The notes: generated by a model not told the origin, from the sequence alone. 64,000 nt of DNA from Pseudoalteromonas sp. Scap06 (GCF_013394165.1 NZ_CP041330.1:2224501-2288500), one strand, 5' to 3'; positions 19,198 through 27,464 are shown, numbered from the stretch's first letter. Numbers and translations: made by a program.

Positions 19198-20332
19198 GGC
19201 TTTTTTCTTCTAAATTGAGTGGCAGTGTCATGGTATTGATCAGTGTTTCTTGCTCAAGGTGTTGTGAAAATTCACCGCCAAATTGTGCCATTCGCTCATT
19301 TAATCCTGCTAATCCATTCCCTTGTTTTGGTAAATGGGTCTCTGGCTGATTATGATACGCCTTTGCAATTAACAGCGGCTGTTGGCCAACGTGGGTGACA
19401 TTTACATGCAAAGTAAAATGGTTTGCTTGGGTATGTTTAAGGGTGTTGCTGATCATCTCTTGGGTAAACCGCAATACACACAGGGTATCGTCTTGAGGAA
19501 GCTGCTCTGTCTCCTTACTTAGTTGGAGATCACAGTGTAAATTAGGTGTCAGTTCGCAAATGGCCTCAAGAGCTTGCTTAAGAATCGTTTTGTCATTGCG
19601 TTGAGTGGAAACGATTTCGCGCACCTCAGCCAATACTTCTTGGCTAAGTTGGTGGCAAAGAGAGAGGGTTTCAACGGTGGCTTCATTTGCTGCTCTTTTA
19701 GCAAAATCTAAATTAATGCTGAGCGCGGTAAGCTTATGGCCGAGTGAGTCATGGAGCTCGCGTGATATATTTTGTCGCTCTTGCGCTGCATGCATCGCCC
19801 CCATCATGTGTTGGGTGGCTTTTAACTCTTTGTAGTTTTGGCGGGATTGGTAATGTGTATTTAAACTTTCGACAATACGCCGGCTAACAAACCAATTCAT
19901 CAAGCAAAAGAAAAACCAAATTGTAAACGTGACCCAAGGAATGCCATTTTCCCAGCGCGCATAATGCGTTAAACCATACACCAGCATGGCGGCCACAACG
20001 CAAGCCAGTATTTTAGGAAGCGAAAAATGAGGACTAAAAACCGCGGTAAACATCACTAGGTGGATAAAAACTAAGGATGTTGAACTCAGTTGTATCATTG
20101 CCAAAATAAGCAGGAAATAGCCAAGTGCTACGCCGTGAACAAATTTGTTAGGCTGTTTTAACACATACAGCAAAATAGCTAAAATGGAACCACTTACTAT
20201 GATTTGCAAATATAGCGCTAATTCTGAGTTGGCATAATAGGCACACGCCGATGTCACTCCAAGCCACGATGCCAATGTTGAGAAATGCCAATCGGTTGTA
20301 TGTCGTATAGTTGATTCCATTACTGTGGCCAT
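19175..20332 (-). CDS. DesK-like sensor histidine kinase
   Basis: 385 aa. Five or six membrane segments (about 15-160) have almost no periplasmic loop, so the signal is probably sensed in the membrane. The HisKA_3 dimerisation motif SRELHDSLGHKLTALSINLD holds the phospho-His. HATPase motifs are EMISNTLKHTQAN (N box) and GNGLAGLNERMAQFGG (G box). It is the partner of the overlapping response regulator. A candidate operator pair lies in the 126-bp gap to the divergent acyltransferase. Confidence 0.9.
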   Translation of the reverse strand: MATVMESTIRHTTDWHFSTLASWLGVTSACAYYANSELALYLQIIVSGSILAILLYVLKQPNKFVHGVALGYFLLILAMIQLSSTSLVFIHLVMFTAVFSPHFSLPKILACVVAAMLVYGLTHYARWENGIPWVTFTIWFFFCLMNWFVSRRIVESLNTHYQSRQNYKELKATQHMMGAMHAAQERQNISRELHDSLGHKLTALSINLDFAKRAANEATVETLSLCHQLSQEVLAEVREIVSTQRNDKTILKQALEAICELTPNLHCDLQLSKETEQLPQDDTLCVLRFTQEMISNTLKHTQANHFTLHVNVTHVGQQPLLIAKAYHNQPETHLPKQGNGLAGLNERMAQFGGEFSQHLEQETLINTMTLPLNLEEKSHDKVPTS

Positions 20333-20374
20333 ATTTTTTTAGCAATTATTGCAGAACTCGCGTTGTAAAAACAG

Positions 20375-20400
20375 TGACATCTGTCATAGCTCGGGCTATG
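20375..20400. promoter_or_regulatory. Candidate operator of the two-component system
   Basis: Two adjacent inverted repeats lie in the divergent promoter gap: TGACA-TC-TGTCA (20375-20386) and CATAGC-TCGG-GCTATG (20385-20400). Dyads of this kind are usual targets of NarL-type regulators, and their position between the kinase gene and the acyltransferase suggests control of both. Binding is inferred only from symmetry and position. Confidence 0.4.
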
Positions 20401-20470
20401 AGCTTTGTGACTAGTGCCATGAAACCTCATTCATTTATGCTTTATTAATAAAAAATAGTTGGGCACATTA

Positions 20471-21640
20471 ATGAATAAAGACAGTCGATTACATTACATT
20501 GATAATTTACGCAGCCTCGCGCTATTGCTCGGCATCGTATTTCATGCCGCTTTAGCCTACAGTCCGTTCTTTGGCAATATTTGGTTTACGGCAGACTCAA
20601 GCACACATGGTCTATTTGATTATATTACGCATACGCTGCACTTATTTCGGATGCCGTTATTTTTTATTATTGCAGGGTTTTGCAGTGCACTTTTAATAGA
20701 TAAATCGAGCAACGCGCGCTTTTTACATCATCGCAGTAAACATATTCTACTGCCTTTTATTGTATTTTTACCTTTAAGCTTTGCCGTTTACTACCATGCA
20801 TTGAGTTTTGGAGCCGGTATAGCTAATCCAATACCGCCGATTTTTGCTGTGTTTAAAGTTATTAAAGAGCCTGTTGTTAGCACTATGCACTTATGGTTTT
20901 TGTGGAACTTATTCCAGTTTTGCTTAATTCACTGGTTGTTGAAAACAACTAACTTATTAGGCAATAAATTCGATGCGCTTAGCGTTCACCCTTTATTTAT
21001 GTGGGTTGTACTTCCCATCGTGTTAACGTTTTCATTAATGGGGCAATCTATTCCATTTCCTGCTCCTGATAAACTCACGCCACAGTTATGGTCGTATGGT
21101 TTTTACGGCAGTTTTTATTGGTTAGGAGTGGGGCTTTATAAAAAACAGCAGCTCATTTGGTCATATCATAAGTACTTATGGCCTCTTATTTTGGGTATTG
21201 CAATATCGCTGACTGGTTATTTTTCTTTATTACCAGCCGCGCCAAGCTTAGATGAAGTGATTGCCGCCGCAACTTCGGGGTATTTTGCCGCAGCGGGAGA
21301 GCTACATGTATTACATGTTTTATCACAAGGACTGAGTGTTATTTTGTTAACCGCCATAACGTTTTTACTTGGGCATCGTTTTTTAAATCACCAAAGTAAG
21401 CTCAGTCGCAGCATCTCAAATGCATCATATTGGATTTATTTAATACATGTGCCAGTGCTGATTTATATTCAGATGCCATTGATTAATACTAATTGGCCAG
21501 TTTTAGTAAAGTTTATAGTAAGCGTGGTGGTTACATTGCTTATAGGTCAAATAAGTTATTTATTATTAGTTAAAAATATGTGGCTGGGCGCACTACTTAA
21601 CGGTAGGCAAACCAAGAGAAAGGTAATACAGTCAGCTTAA
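20471..21640 (+). CDS. Acyltransferase-3 family membrane protein (OpgC/OafA-like)
   Basis: 389 aa with about ten membrane segments. The family signature opens the protein: LHYIDNLRSLALLLGIVFH, with the catalytic-type His, then FRMPLFFIIAGFCSALL. HRSKHILLPFIVFLPL and SYWIYLIHVPVLI are further acyltransferase-3 landmarks. Members move acetyl or succinyl groups onto periplasmic glucans, O-antigen or peptidoglycan. The target here is unknown. I chose ATG 20471 over the TTG twelve bases upstream. It is divergent from the kinase gene and probably regulated by it. Confidence 0.85.
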   Translation: MNKDSRLHYIDNLRSLALLLGIVFHAALAYSPFFGNIWFTADSSTHGLFDYITHTLHLFRMPLFFIIAGFCSALLIDKSSNARFLHHRSKHILLPFIVFLPLSFAVYYHALSFGAGIANPIPPIFAVFKVIKEPVVSTMHLWFLWNLFQFCLIHWLLKTTNLLGNKFDALSVHPLFMWVVLPIVLTFSLMGQSIPFPAPDKLTPQLWSYGFYGSFYWLGVGLYKKQQLIWSYHKYLWPLILGIAISLTGYFSLLPAAPSLDEVIAAATSGYFAAAGELHVLHVLSQGLSVILLTAITFLLGHRFLNHQSKLSRSISNASYWIYLIHVPVLIYIQMPLINTNWPVLVKFIVSVVVTLLIGQISYLLLVKNMWLGALLNGRQTKRKVIQSA

Positions 21641-21693
21641 ATGTCGTTACTTGGTAATGACTTAAAAGCAGCACTACATAAAGGAATACTATT

Positions 21694-21993
21694 ATGCATG
21701 CAATAACAATCAAATCGACCATCGCCACGATTCAACAAGGGGCGGTTAAAGCAGACGGCAAATTTTGGCTAACCAACACCGATATTCATTTTGCGCCGTT
21801 GAATGCACAATTTGGGTTAGGGCCTTATATGTTTGCACGGTGTGAAATTGTAAAAGTGAGTAAGTGCTCTGGTAAAGTTTCGGGTATTTTGCCTTATACA
21901 CATGATGCAATTGAAATCGTATTAAAAGATGGTAATAAATATCAATTCATTGTCTCGAATCCAATTGAATGGATTAAATTAATTAACCAATAG
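21694..21993 (+). CDS. GRAM/PH-like domain small protein
   Basis: 99 aa. The pattern of short beta strands (GKFWLTNTDIHFAPLN, then VSGILPYTHDAIEIVLKDG and YQFIVSNPIEWIKLIN) fits the GRAM-like PH fold found in small bacterial proteins that bind membranes or lipids. No catalytic residues are seen. An AAAGGAA Shine-Dalgarno lies just upstream. It follows the acyltransferase by 53 bp and may be cotranscribed. Confidence 0.65.
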   Translation: MHAITIKSTIATIQQGAVKADGKFWLTNTDIHFAPLNAQFGLGPYMFARCEIVKVSKCSGKVSGILPYTHDAIEIVLKDGNKYQFIVSNPIEWIKLINQ

Positions 21994-22425
21994 TTTAAAG
22001 CACAAACGCTGGTAGCCCACAAAAATAACTATTGTTTTAATGTACCTAATAATGCACGATAAAATATATCACTATTTTATTGTGTATATAGTAAGCACAT
22101 GGATTTAATAAAAACGCTTTTGATTGACTGCTTCTCGCTCACTAGGGACTGTTAGATAAAATCAAAATCCTCTTTTCAAACTGAGATGTGGGCTACTACA
22201 AATATGTTATTAAATTTTTATGTAAGAGGAATTGGTAAAAAACAATCACCGGATAAGCTGTTAAAGTTTATTGGCATATAGCATCCGATTTATTTCAGTC
22301 ATTTAAATACCCACATCCATGTGGGTATTGAAATTACTAAAATATAATAGTTGGTTTTTAAAGGTAGCTTTGATTTTCGTTTTATATAACGCGGCCTAAA
22401 TAATGTTTTCTTTATCTAAATTAAC
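21994..22425. other. Intergenic stretch with a 24-bp palindrome
   Basis: No gene seen in 432 bp of AT-rich DNA. A perfect palindrome at 22306-22329 (arms AATACCCACAT / ATGTGGGTATT with only two bases between) could be an operator or cruciform. It is not followed by a T-run in the plus direction, so a normal terminator is less likely. Confidence 0.5.
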
Positions 22426-23013
22426 TTAATTAGAAAAAATATTATCGAGATCTTCGTCAATATAAACATCCGTTAATCCATTATCTTCTACAGCAGATTT
22501 AAACTTATCTGTACAATACAAACGAGAACCACCTGTAAATTTACTCTTAAAAACAGGCTTGTTTTTTACATCATCATTTATGAAAGCAATTTTGATATAA
22601 TCTAAAGGATAACCATCTAAATATTCGCGTTCACATTTTGCTTCATCTTCTAGTCCAAATGTACGCAAGTTAAAGATTACAATAGGTTCACCATCAGCTT
22701 TTGTTTCAATAAACTCACCTAAAGGCGCTAATAAATCTTTTAAAGCTTCATAAGCATTCATCCGAAGAGCGATAAACCCATCTATGATACTTATATCGTA
22801 GTTATCTTTTAGATAATCAGGTAAAAAAGGCAACTCATAACCTTAAGGCCATTACGCTAATAAAGAGTCGTTATTCATATGGATATCAAGTAGAAACATG
22901 CAAGCATCTTGATTAGATGGCAACATTGGTTGTATTTTTTCCGCGAATGAAAGTATGTCCCACTCAACCATGTCGTAAGAATTAGTAACGGGCTTTAACG
23001 AAAACAACTTCAT
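22426..23013 (-). pseudogene. Imm11-like immunity protein gene, interrupted
   Basis: ATG at 23011-23013 opens a 53-codon frame (MKLFSLKPVTNSYDMVEW...) ending in TAA at 22852. In the same frame, after WP and a second TAA at 22843-22845, the reading continues as GYELPFLPDYLKDNYD to 22426. The longer part has the layout of Imm11/DUF1629 immunity proteins (ALRMNAYEAL, then YCTDKFKSAVEDNGLTDVYI). Two in-frame stops a few codons apart, with both halves plausible as one protein, suggest a short deletion or mutation in a linker. A reinitiating downstream product is possible. The start overlaps the toxin-tail stop (ATGA), the usual toxin/immunity arrangement. Confidence 0.6.
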
Positions 23014-23147
23014 GATTTACTATCCCAATTAGCATTTTTACGCAGCATAACACTGGCTGGCATCTTATGATTTTTTATTTTCACGCCACGTAATGTATTT
23101 ATAAAATTGAGCTTATAGATTTTGTTTCTTGAATTAGTAAGCGCCAT
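23010..23147 (-). pseudogene. C-terminal tail of a polymorphic toxin, truncated
   Basis: The frame from ATG at 23145-23147 encodes 45 aa (TLRGVKIKNHKMPASVMLRK ... NANWDSKS) and stops in an ATGA overlap with the Imm11-like gene. Going upstream, the frame hits a stop inside the 243-bp repeat that begins at 23160, so the repeat boundary appears to have replaced the rest of the toxin. The toxin class cannot be named from the tail. Functionally dead as it stands. Confidence 0.5.
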
Positions 23148-23159
23148 TCTATTAAGCAA

Positions 23160-23402
23160 TTTTTAAAAGGTATTCAAAGAGGGAACCGTGCCTTAAAATG
23201 TTTGATTTGTAGCAAAAACCATAATATTTAACATAAATTTCTATGAAATTTATACTTTCAGTATTTGTATAAGAAATAAAACGCTGTCGGTTGGCTTTAC
23301 TTTATAAAAACATTAATTGAAAAAAGTTATTCTGATACAAGATTTAAGTAAAACTCACTTAAAATACATGGATTAATATTTGAAGAATTATAAGCACCCA
23401 AA
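23160..23402. repeat. 243-bp direct repeat, copy 1 (end of unit A)
   Basis: Matches 30488-30730 without gaps and with about ten substitutions by eye. Both copies end in GCACCCAAA, which in copy 2 is the distal arm of the ffs terminator. Copy 1 abuts the TGTTG end of unit B. No coding frame or TnsB-like site is visible in it. It is either the ffs-proximal end module of the element or captured ffs-downstream DNA. Confidence 0.9.
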
Positions 23403-23579
23403 TGTTGTTTGAAGCATAAGTTGACATAGGCACATTAGATTTCATTGAGCTACAAGTGAAGTGTAACTTGGCATAATATTGAAGCATATAATGGCATAAA
23501 GTTACCAATTACAGGCTTTATGAAGCCAACTAAATAAAAATACTACCAAGTTTAGTTTACTGCTATGTGCCATGAGCAG
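23403..23579 (+). repeat. Left end of unit B with three TnsB-like sites
   Basis: TGTTG terminus followed by three related sites: 23409-23428 (TTGAAGCATAAGTTGACATA), 23456-23476 (GTGAAGTGTAACTTGGCAT..) and 23479-23499 (TTGAAGCATATAATGGCATA.). The rough consensus is TGAAG-CATAA-TTGGCATAA. Several same-orientation sites of about 20 bp behind a TGT terminus are the structure TnsB binds in Tn7 and in I-F3 CRISPR-associated transposons. Homologous to 16788-16917. Confidence 0.8.
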
Positions 23580-23668
23580 TCATTCATGATTAACTCGTTT
23601 CTGCCCCATTCCCACTTAGAATGTTCGCTCATTATCTGTTCATGTGGTGTTGTCATACCTGGCTTCAT
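23552..23668 (-). pseudogene. Unrecognised coding tail reading into the left end
   Basis: From ATG at 23666-23668 a 38-aa frame (MKPGMTTPHEQIMSEHSKWE ... CSWHIAVN) ends at TAA inside the conserved left end. The copy in unit A keeps the same last residues in frame (CSRHRAVN, then stop), so both elements once had a gene ending here. It could be the 3' end of a transposition or cargo gene that was next to the left end. I do not recognise it, and a chance frame remains possible. Confidence 0.3.
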
Positions 23669-23742
23669 CCAAAAAATGTGGAAGCGTTACACTTATCAGG
23701 GTCAATACCTTAACCAAAGGAGTGAAATACCTAGAAATGAAA

Positions 23743-23770
23743 AATGACCAGTCAAGCAAATCTGGTCATT
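23743..23770 (-). terminator. Terminator of the secreted-protein gene
   Basis: AATGACCAG and CTGGTCATT pair perfectly around a 10-nt loop, and on the minus strand the stem runs into TTTTC. It follows the gene ending at 23803. Confidence 0.75.
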
Positions 23771-23802
23771 GTAATTAGTCTGGGGTTCGTAGTGTTTTGA
23801 TG

Positions 23803-24600
23803 TTAGTCAACTAGCTTCGGAACATCGCCGCTGAGGTCGATCCAAGGGTTAGTACCTAGGGTCTCAGTACCTTGCACACTTGGTTCTTCGTAACGCATCT
23901 CAAAGTTTTTAGGACCGTGTGCATATGCAACAACCAAACCATAAGGTGCATCTAAGAAACCTCCGTGAGGGCCTAGTCCAGGGTAACTAATTCTCCATGC
24001 ATCACCATCCGTTGATACATAGCCCAGAGTTAGTTTACCTACTACATTATTCGCTAGCGCGAAAAACCATGTCCACTCCCCACCTGACACTATAGTCATC
24101 ACTTCATCAATACCCTGGCCATTGTCTGAACTATTGACATGCAATTTGCCAAATTTCTCCTGTAAATAGTGCATAACTTCTGGAGTCATTGCTTTCATAT
24201 CATAAACCTTTGGATATGGAGCAACGCCAACTTCAGATGTCGACAAGAAGCCGCCTCTGTGTACCTCTGGTACTCGGCCAGCTTTCTTGATTTGATCCAA
24301 TAAGTCACCGCGATGCATAGAAAAGAGTGAGATTAGTTTCTCGGTTTCTTTCTTTGTAATAGCTCTTTTTTTGGATATTTCGAGGATAGGCTTAGCCTCT
24401 TCAGGTAGGGGAACCCTACTAACTCGTACTCCAACAGTTTTGAGCACTTTGTTTACTTTTTCAACTCCTCGCGTCGGCACTCGACCATCACTGTAAGACA
24501 AGGTAAGTTGGCCCTCTGTTGATATCGTTTTCGCTACGCTTTGTGCGACCGGCATAGTGGCAATCGCGCTCACTAAGACTAAGTTAATTAATTTTTTCAT
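23803..24600 (-). CDS. Secreted protein of unknown function
   Basis: 265 aa. A clear signal peptide (MKKLINLVLVSAIATMPVAQ, cleavage near VAKT) predicts export to the periplasm or outside. The mature part has a basic helical region to about residue 110, then a Gly/Trp/Tyr-rich half (SGGEWTWFFAL, YPGLGPHGGFLD) that looks like a compact beta domain. No cysteine pair or known motif was recognised. It is divergent from the DMT transporter over a 292-bp gap containing LysR-type palindromes like the one at the LysR gene, so it may belong to that regulon. Confidence 0.75.
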   Translation of the reverse strand: MKKLINLVLVSAIATMPVAQSVAKTISTEGQLTLSYSDGRVPTRGVEKVNKVLKTVGVRVSRVPLPEEAKPILEISKKRAITKKETEKLISLFSMHRGDLLDQIKKAGRVPEVHRGGFLSTSEVGVAPYPKVYDMKAMTPEVMHYLQEKFGKLHVNSSDNGQGIDEVMTIVSGGEWTWFFALANNVVGKLTLGYVSTDGDAWRISYPGLGPHGGFLDAPYGLVVAYAHGPKNFEMRYEEPSVQGTETLGTNPWIDLSGDVPKLVD

Positions 24601-24689
24601 TATTCGCTCTCCTGACGGATTATAGGACGGTGAGTTGTGTTTTCAGGCCTAAGTGTAGGAGTTGTGCTAAATCAAATAAACAGCACTCA

Positions 24690-24708
24690 GGTAAACTAAT
24701 TGTTTACC
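24690..24708. promoter_or_regulatory. Palindrome with the same arms as the LysR-gene operator
   Basis: GGTAAAC-TAATT-GTTTACC: the same heptamers as at 26793-26809, in the opposite arrangement. It lies in the divergent gap between the secreted-protein gene and the DMT transporter. Confidence 0.4.
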
Positions 24709-24773
24709 AACAGTGAATTAATGACATTTAGATAGATTAATTCTGAGTAATTCACTATGAATTGTTTACTCTT

Positions 24774-24790
24774 GGTAAATAGTTAAATTA
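24774..24790. promoter_or_regulatory. Second copy of the LysR-type operator motif
   Basis: GTTTACTCTTGGTAAAT matches the 17-bp palindrome GTTTACCATTGGTAAAC at the LysR gene in all but a few positions and has the same spacing. It lies about 100 bp before the DMT transporter start. Confidence 0.45.
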
Positions 24791-24892
24791 CTAAATGGAT
24801 GTTTAATTAGTAAAGACGGCTGTTAGGGTTAAGTTTATGGTACTTAACCATTAGTAGAGAACTTCCCCTCTCCTTAAATAGATGGTCTCGAT

Positions 24893-25780
24893 GTGAAAAA
24901 TATTAAATATCACCTTTTGTCCTTATTAGTGACAGCACTGGTTGCAGGATCTTTTTTATCTTCAGAAAAACTATCCGGTGTAATCAATCCATTCTCCTTA
25001 ACGTTATTGAGGTTCCTGCTTTCAGCGCTGGTATTACTTCCTTTTATTCTAACAAAGAAACGTTTTCTCAAAATAGCGAAAAATGTTTTTCCTAGAAGTC
25101 TTATCATGAGCCTTTTCTTTGCAATCTTCTTTATATGTATGTTCATGGCATTGGAGACAACCACGGCATTAAACACAGGAACATTGTATACATTAGTGCC
25201 ATTTATTACTGCCATTGTCAGTGTTTTCCTCTTTAAGGAAAAATTATCAATTCCGATGCTTGGCGTTTATTTGCTAGGGGCTATAGGTACATGCTGGGTG
25301 ATTGTGCAAGGAAACTTAGAGACATTATTGAGACTGAACCTCAATAAGGGAGACATCTTATTTTTGCTCGGCTGTATCTCTATGGTGTGCTTCTCTGTCT
25401 CGATGAAAGTTTTTCATCGTGGAGAAGAAACCATTGTTACCGTATTTTGTACTCTGTTGGGAGGTGCCTTCTGGATGATGCTAGCATTGTTTGTATTCCA
25501 TCAACCACTAGACTGGTTTGCCTTAAATGCCGAGCTTGCCCTGCACATGCTATACCTCGCTTTGTTTGCGACTTTGGTCTCAACCTTTATCATCCACAAA
25601 ACTACTATTGTACTGGGGCCTGCAAAAGTGATGGCCTATATTTATCTAAGTCCTGTATTTGTTGCGTTTATCATGTTTTTATTTCAGGGAAAAAGTATAC
25701 CTACAGCGGTATATCCGGGTATTGCATTATCCATCTTTTCTACAGTGATATTACAGCTGGCGAATAGTAACGCCAAGTGA
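24893..25780 (+). CDS. EamA/DMT-superfamily transporter
   Basis: 295 aa with ten membrane segments in two EamA repeats, typical of drug/metabolite exporters (RhtA/YdcZ-like). The first repeat ends near IGTCWVIVQGN and the second near STVILQLANS. The start is GTG at 24893; an ATG two bases earlier is out of frame. The substrate is unknown. The gene sits between LysR-type palindromes and the LysR gene, so export may be part of the same stress response. Base composition and flanking repeats mark it as cargo of unit B. Confidence 0.85.
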   Translation: MKNIKYHLLSLLVTALVAGSFLSSEKLSGVINPFSLTLLRFLLSALVLLPFILTKKRFLKIAKNVFPRSLIMSLFFAIFFICMFMALETTTALNTGTLYTLVPFITAIVSVFLFKEKLSIPMLGVYLLGAIGTCWVIVQGNLETLLRLNLNKGDILFLLGCISMVCFSVSMKVFHRGEETIVTVFCTLLGGAFWMMLALFVFHQPLDWFALNAELALHMLYLALFATLVSTFIIHKTTIVLGPAKVMAYIYLSPVFVAFIMFLFQGKSIPTAVYPGIALSIFSTVILQLANSNAK

Positions 25781-25803
25781 AACTAAGTCTGTTGAAAAAC
25801 CTG

Positions 25804-25830
25804 GCCACCTTCTCGCAAAGGTGGCGTTTT
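25804..25830 (+). terminator. Terminator between the DMT transporter and lysR-type gene
   Basis: GCCACCTT and AAGGTGGC pair around a 6-nt loop, followed by GTTTT. It separates the convergent genes. Confidence 0.7.
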
Positions 25831-25868
25831 CATGTTTAAGTAAGCAATTGGATAGGAGATTATGAAGG

Positions 25869-26768
25869 TTAATGTTGTTTTCTTTCGAAGTGTTTGACGA
25901 CAAAATCAATAAAAGCCCTGACTTTTTGAGACTGCTCTTTATGGAAAGGGTAAACAACATACAGTGAATGATCTTCCACTTGCCACATCGGTAAAATCTC
26001 AACTAATTCTCCAGATTCTAACTCATCATTAACGAATAAATCAGGCAGTAACAAAATACCATGGCCTGCGCACGCTGTTTGCTTGAGTGCTAACCCGTTA
26101 TTTACCACGTAAGAGTTAGGTGGAAGTTCGATCTCTTTGACTTCATCCTCATTTCTGAATAGCCAGCGTCTTGCTGATGAAGAGAAACTGTATATGAGGC
26201 ATTTATGGTGAGCGAGATCTTCAGGCTTGAGGACCTTACTGCACTTTGAAAGGTACTCCGGAGAAGCACAAAGCACTCTTCTCATATTGATAAGCTTTCG
26301 GGATCTCAGGCTGGAGTTACTTAGTTCGCCCCCACCCCTAATTGCAATATCAATTCCTTGTTCAATTAGATCGATATATTGGTCGCTCATGACAATTTCA
26401 ACAGATAACTCGGGATGTTGATGCATGAATTCACAAACGATGGGGTTAATTTCTAAAAGGCCTAAGGACATAGGAACACTTATTTTCAGTGAGCCTTTTA
26501 AGATATCAGAGGACTCCATAACGGATAAATCAGCATGTTTCAAATCATCTAATATGTTGCAAACTTGTCTATAATAAAGTTGTCCATTATCAGTAATATG
26601 CATGTTGCGAGTAGTACGGTTGATCAACGGACTTTTAAGATAGTCCTCCAGCTCATTAATATTCTTACTAATAGCGGCTTTTGATAGGCTTAAATCTTCT
26701 GCTGCCGCTTTGAAGCTTCCTAGTTCCACAACCCTTCTGTAAACGGTTAGAGCCCTTATTTTATCCAC
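25869..26768 (-). CDS. LysR-family transcriptional regulator
   Basis: N-terminal winged HTH (IRALTVYRRVVELGSFKAAA, then LSKAAISKNINELE) and a C-terminal substrate-binding domain (GSLKISVPMSLGL, IDIAIRGG, GHGILLLPD). I chose GTG at 26766-26768 (299 aa): it is preceded by GAGG at good spacing and gives MDKIRALTV, the usual family N-terminus. The ATG at 26799-26801 would add 11 residues and would lie inside a perfect palindrome that looks like the operator. It is divergent from the FMN reductase-Dps-GHR-DsbA group, the usual layout for an activator and its target. The inducer is unknown; a quinone or oxidant is likely from the targets. Confidence 0.9.
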   Translation of the reverse strand: MDKIRALTVYRRVVELGSFKAAAEDLSLSKAAISKNINELEDYLKSPLINRTTRNMHITDNGQLYYRQVCNILDDLKHADLSVMESSDILKGSLKISVPMSLGLLEINPIVCEFMHQHPELSVEIVMSDQYIDLIEQGIDIAIRGGGELSNSSLRSRKLINMRRVLCASPEYLSKCSKVLKPEDLAHHKCLIYSFSSSARRWLFRNEDEVKEIELPPNSYVVNNGLALKQTACAGHGILLLPDLFVNDELESGELVEILPMWQVEDHSLYVVYPFHKEQSQKVRAFIDFVVKHFERKQH

Positions 26769-26792
26769 GACAACCTCATTTAACTCTCTATT

Positions 26793-26809
26793 GTTTACCA
26801 TTGGTAAAC
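26793..26809. promoter_or_regulatory. Candidate LysR operator
   Basis: GTTTACCATTGGTAAAC is a perfect 7-bp inverted repeat with a 3-bp centre, containing a T-N11-A LysR box. It lies in the gap between the regulator and the divergent redox operon and recurs in related form at 24690 and 24774. Confidence 0.6.
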
Positions 26810-26914
26810 TATTTTGTTACTAATATATAGTTTATTCATCATAAGTGGTCAATTAATATTTATTGTAATCGCCAACGCAAGAGGTTGGTCTCAAATATTA
26901 GATAGGATGAAATC

Positions 26915-27454
26915 ATGAAAAAAGTACTCGCATTTTCGGGAAGTAATCATAGCCAATCAATTCATAATACTCTGATTCGCGCGTTAGCAGCTTGTGCTGC
27001 TCGAACAGAAGTGACTATTTTGGATTTGACTGATTTTGATTTACCAATGTATAGCATTGATGTGGAGTCAAAGGGTATCCCTACTGATGCAATAAGGCTG
27101 AGACAAGTACTAGTTGAGCACGATGCTTTGATTATCGCCTCACCGGAACACAACGGATCTATGCCTGCATTCTTAAAAAATGTGATTGACTGGCTTTCAC
27201 GTGTTGCTGAACCAAGTAAGCCCTTTTTTGGTAGCGATAAGAAGCCCGTTCTTTTAGTCAGTACCTCTCCTGGACCAAATGGTGGTGCAACCAATCTCAA
27301 AACGATGGCAGAGTTAATGCCATGGTGGGGGGGTGATGTTAAAGGTTCATATAGTTTAGGGAGTTATCAAGAGAAAAGTCATGAGGGTGAGTTTGACCAG
27401 AAAACAAAAATAGAGCTGAAAGCTCTGATGTCTTCCTTTGAATATTCACTGTAG
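26915..27454 (+). CDS. NADPH-dependent FMN reductase
   Basis: 179 aa flavodoxin-fold reductase of the ChrR/YieF/ArsH-type superfamily. The FMN phosphate loop is [15 protein letters not shown] near the N-terminus, followed by [20 protein letters not shown] and the [10 protein letters not shown] region. Members reduce quinones, chromate, azo dyes or free flavin by NAD(P)H. First gene of the operon divergent from the LysR regulator; the Dps gene follows after 10 bp. Confidence 0.88.
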   Translation: MKKVLAFSGSNHSQSIHNTLIRALAACAARTEVTILDLTDFDLPMYSIDVESKGIPTDAIRLRQVLVEHDALIIASPEHNGSMPAFLKNVIDWLSRVAEPSKPFFGSDKKPVLLVSTSPGPNGGATNLKTMAELMPWWGGDVKGSYSLGSYQEKSHEGEFDQKTKIELKALMSSFEYSL

Positions 27455-27464
27455 GAGTATAAAT

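Larger units (their letters stand above)
16788..23402. mobile_element. Tn7-like unit A inserted at ffs (decayed or non-autonomous)
   Basis: The unit starts at TGTTG (16788) after the chromosomal bases CACCCAA, which equal the distal half of the ffs terminator. It ends with the 243-bp repeat 23160-23402, which closes in CACCCAAA. It contains a left end with TnsB-like sites, an IS110 remnant, a two-component pair, an acyltransferase, a GRAM-like gene and a broken toxin/immunity pair. No tnsA/B/C, tniQ, cas gene or integrase is present. The five bases CCCAA before 16788 and at 23397-23401 could be a target-site duplication. The right limit is inferred. Confidence 0.65.

Noticed and set aside
22270..22292. 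TTGGCATATAGCATCC as a possible TnsB site
   Set aside because: It lacks the TTGAAG half and has no neighbours. Not supported.
23565..23747. Plus-strand 60-codon ORF after the left end of unit B
   Set aside because: No Shine-Dalgarno or recognisable sequence, and it begins inside a TnsB-end repeat. The minus-strand tail is the better reading.
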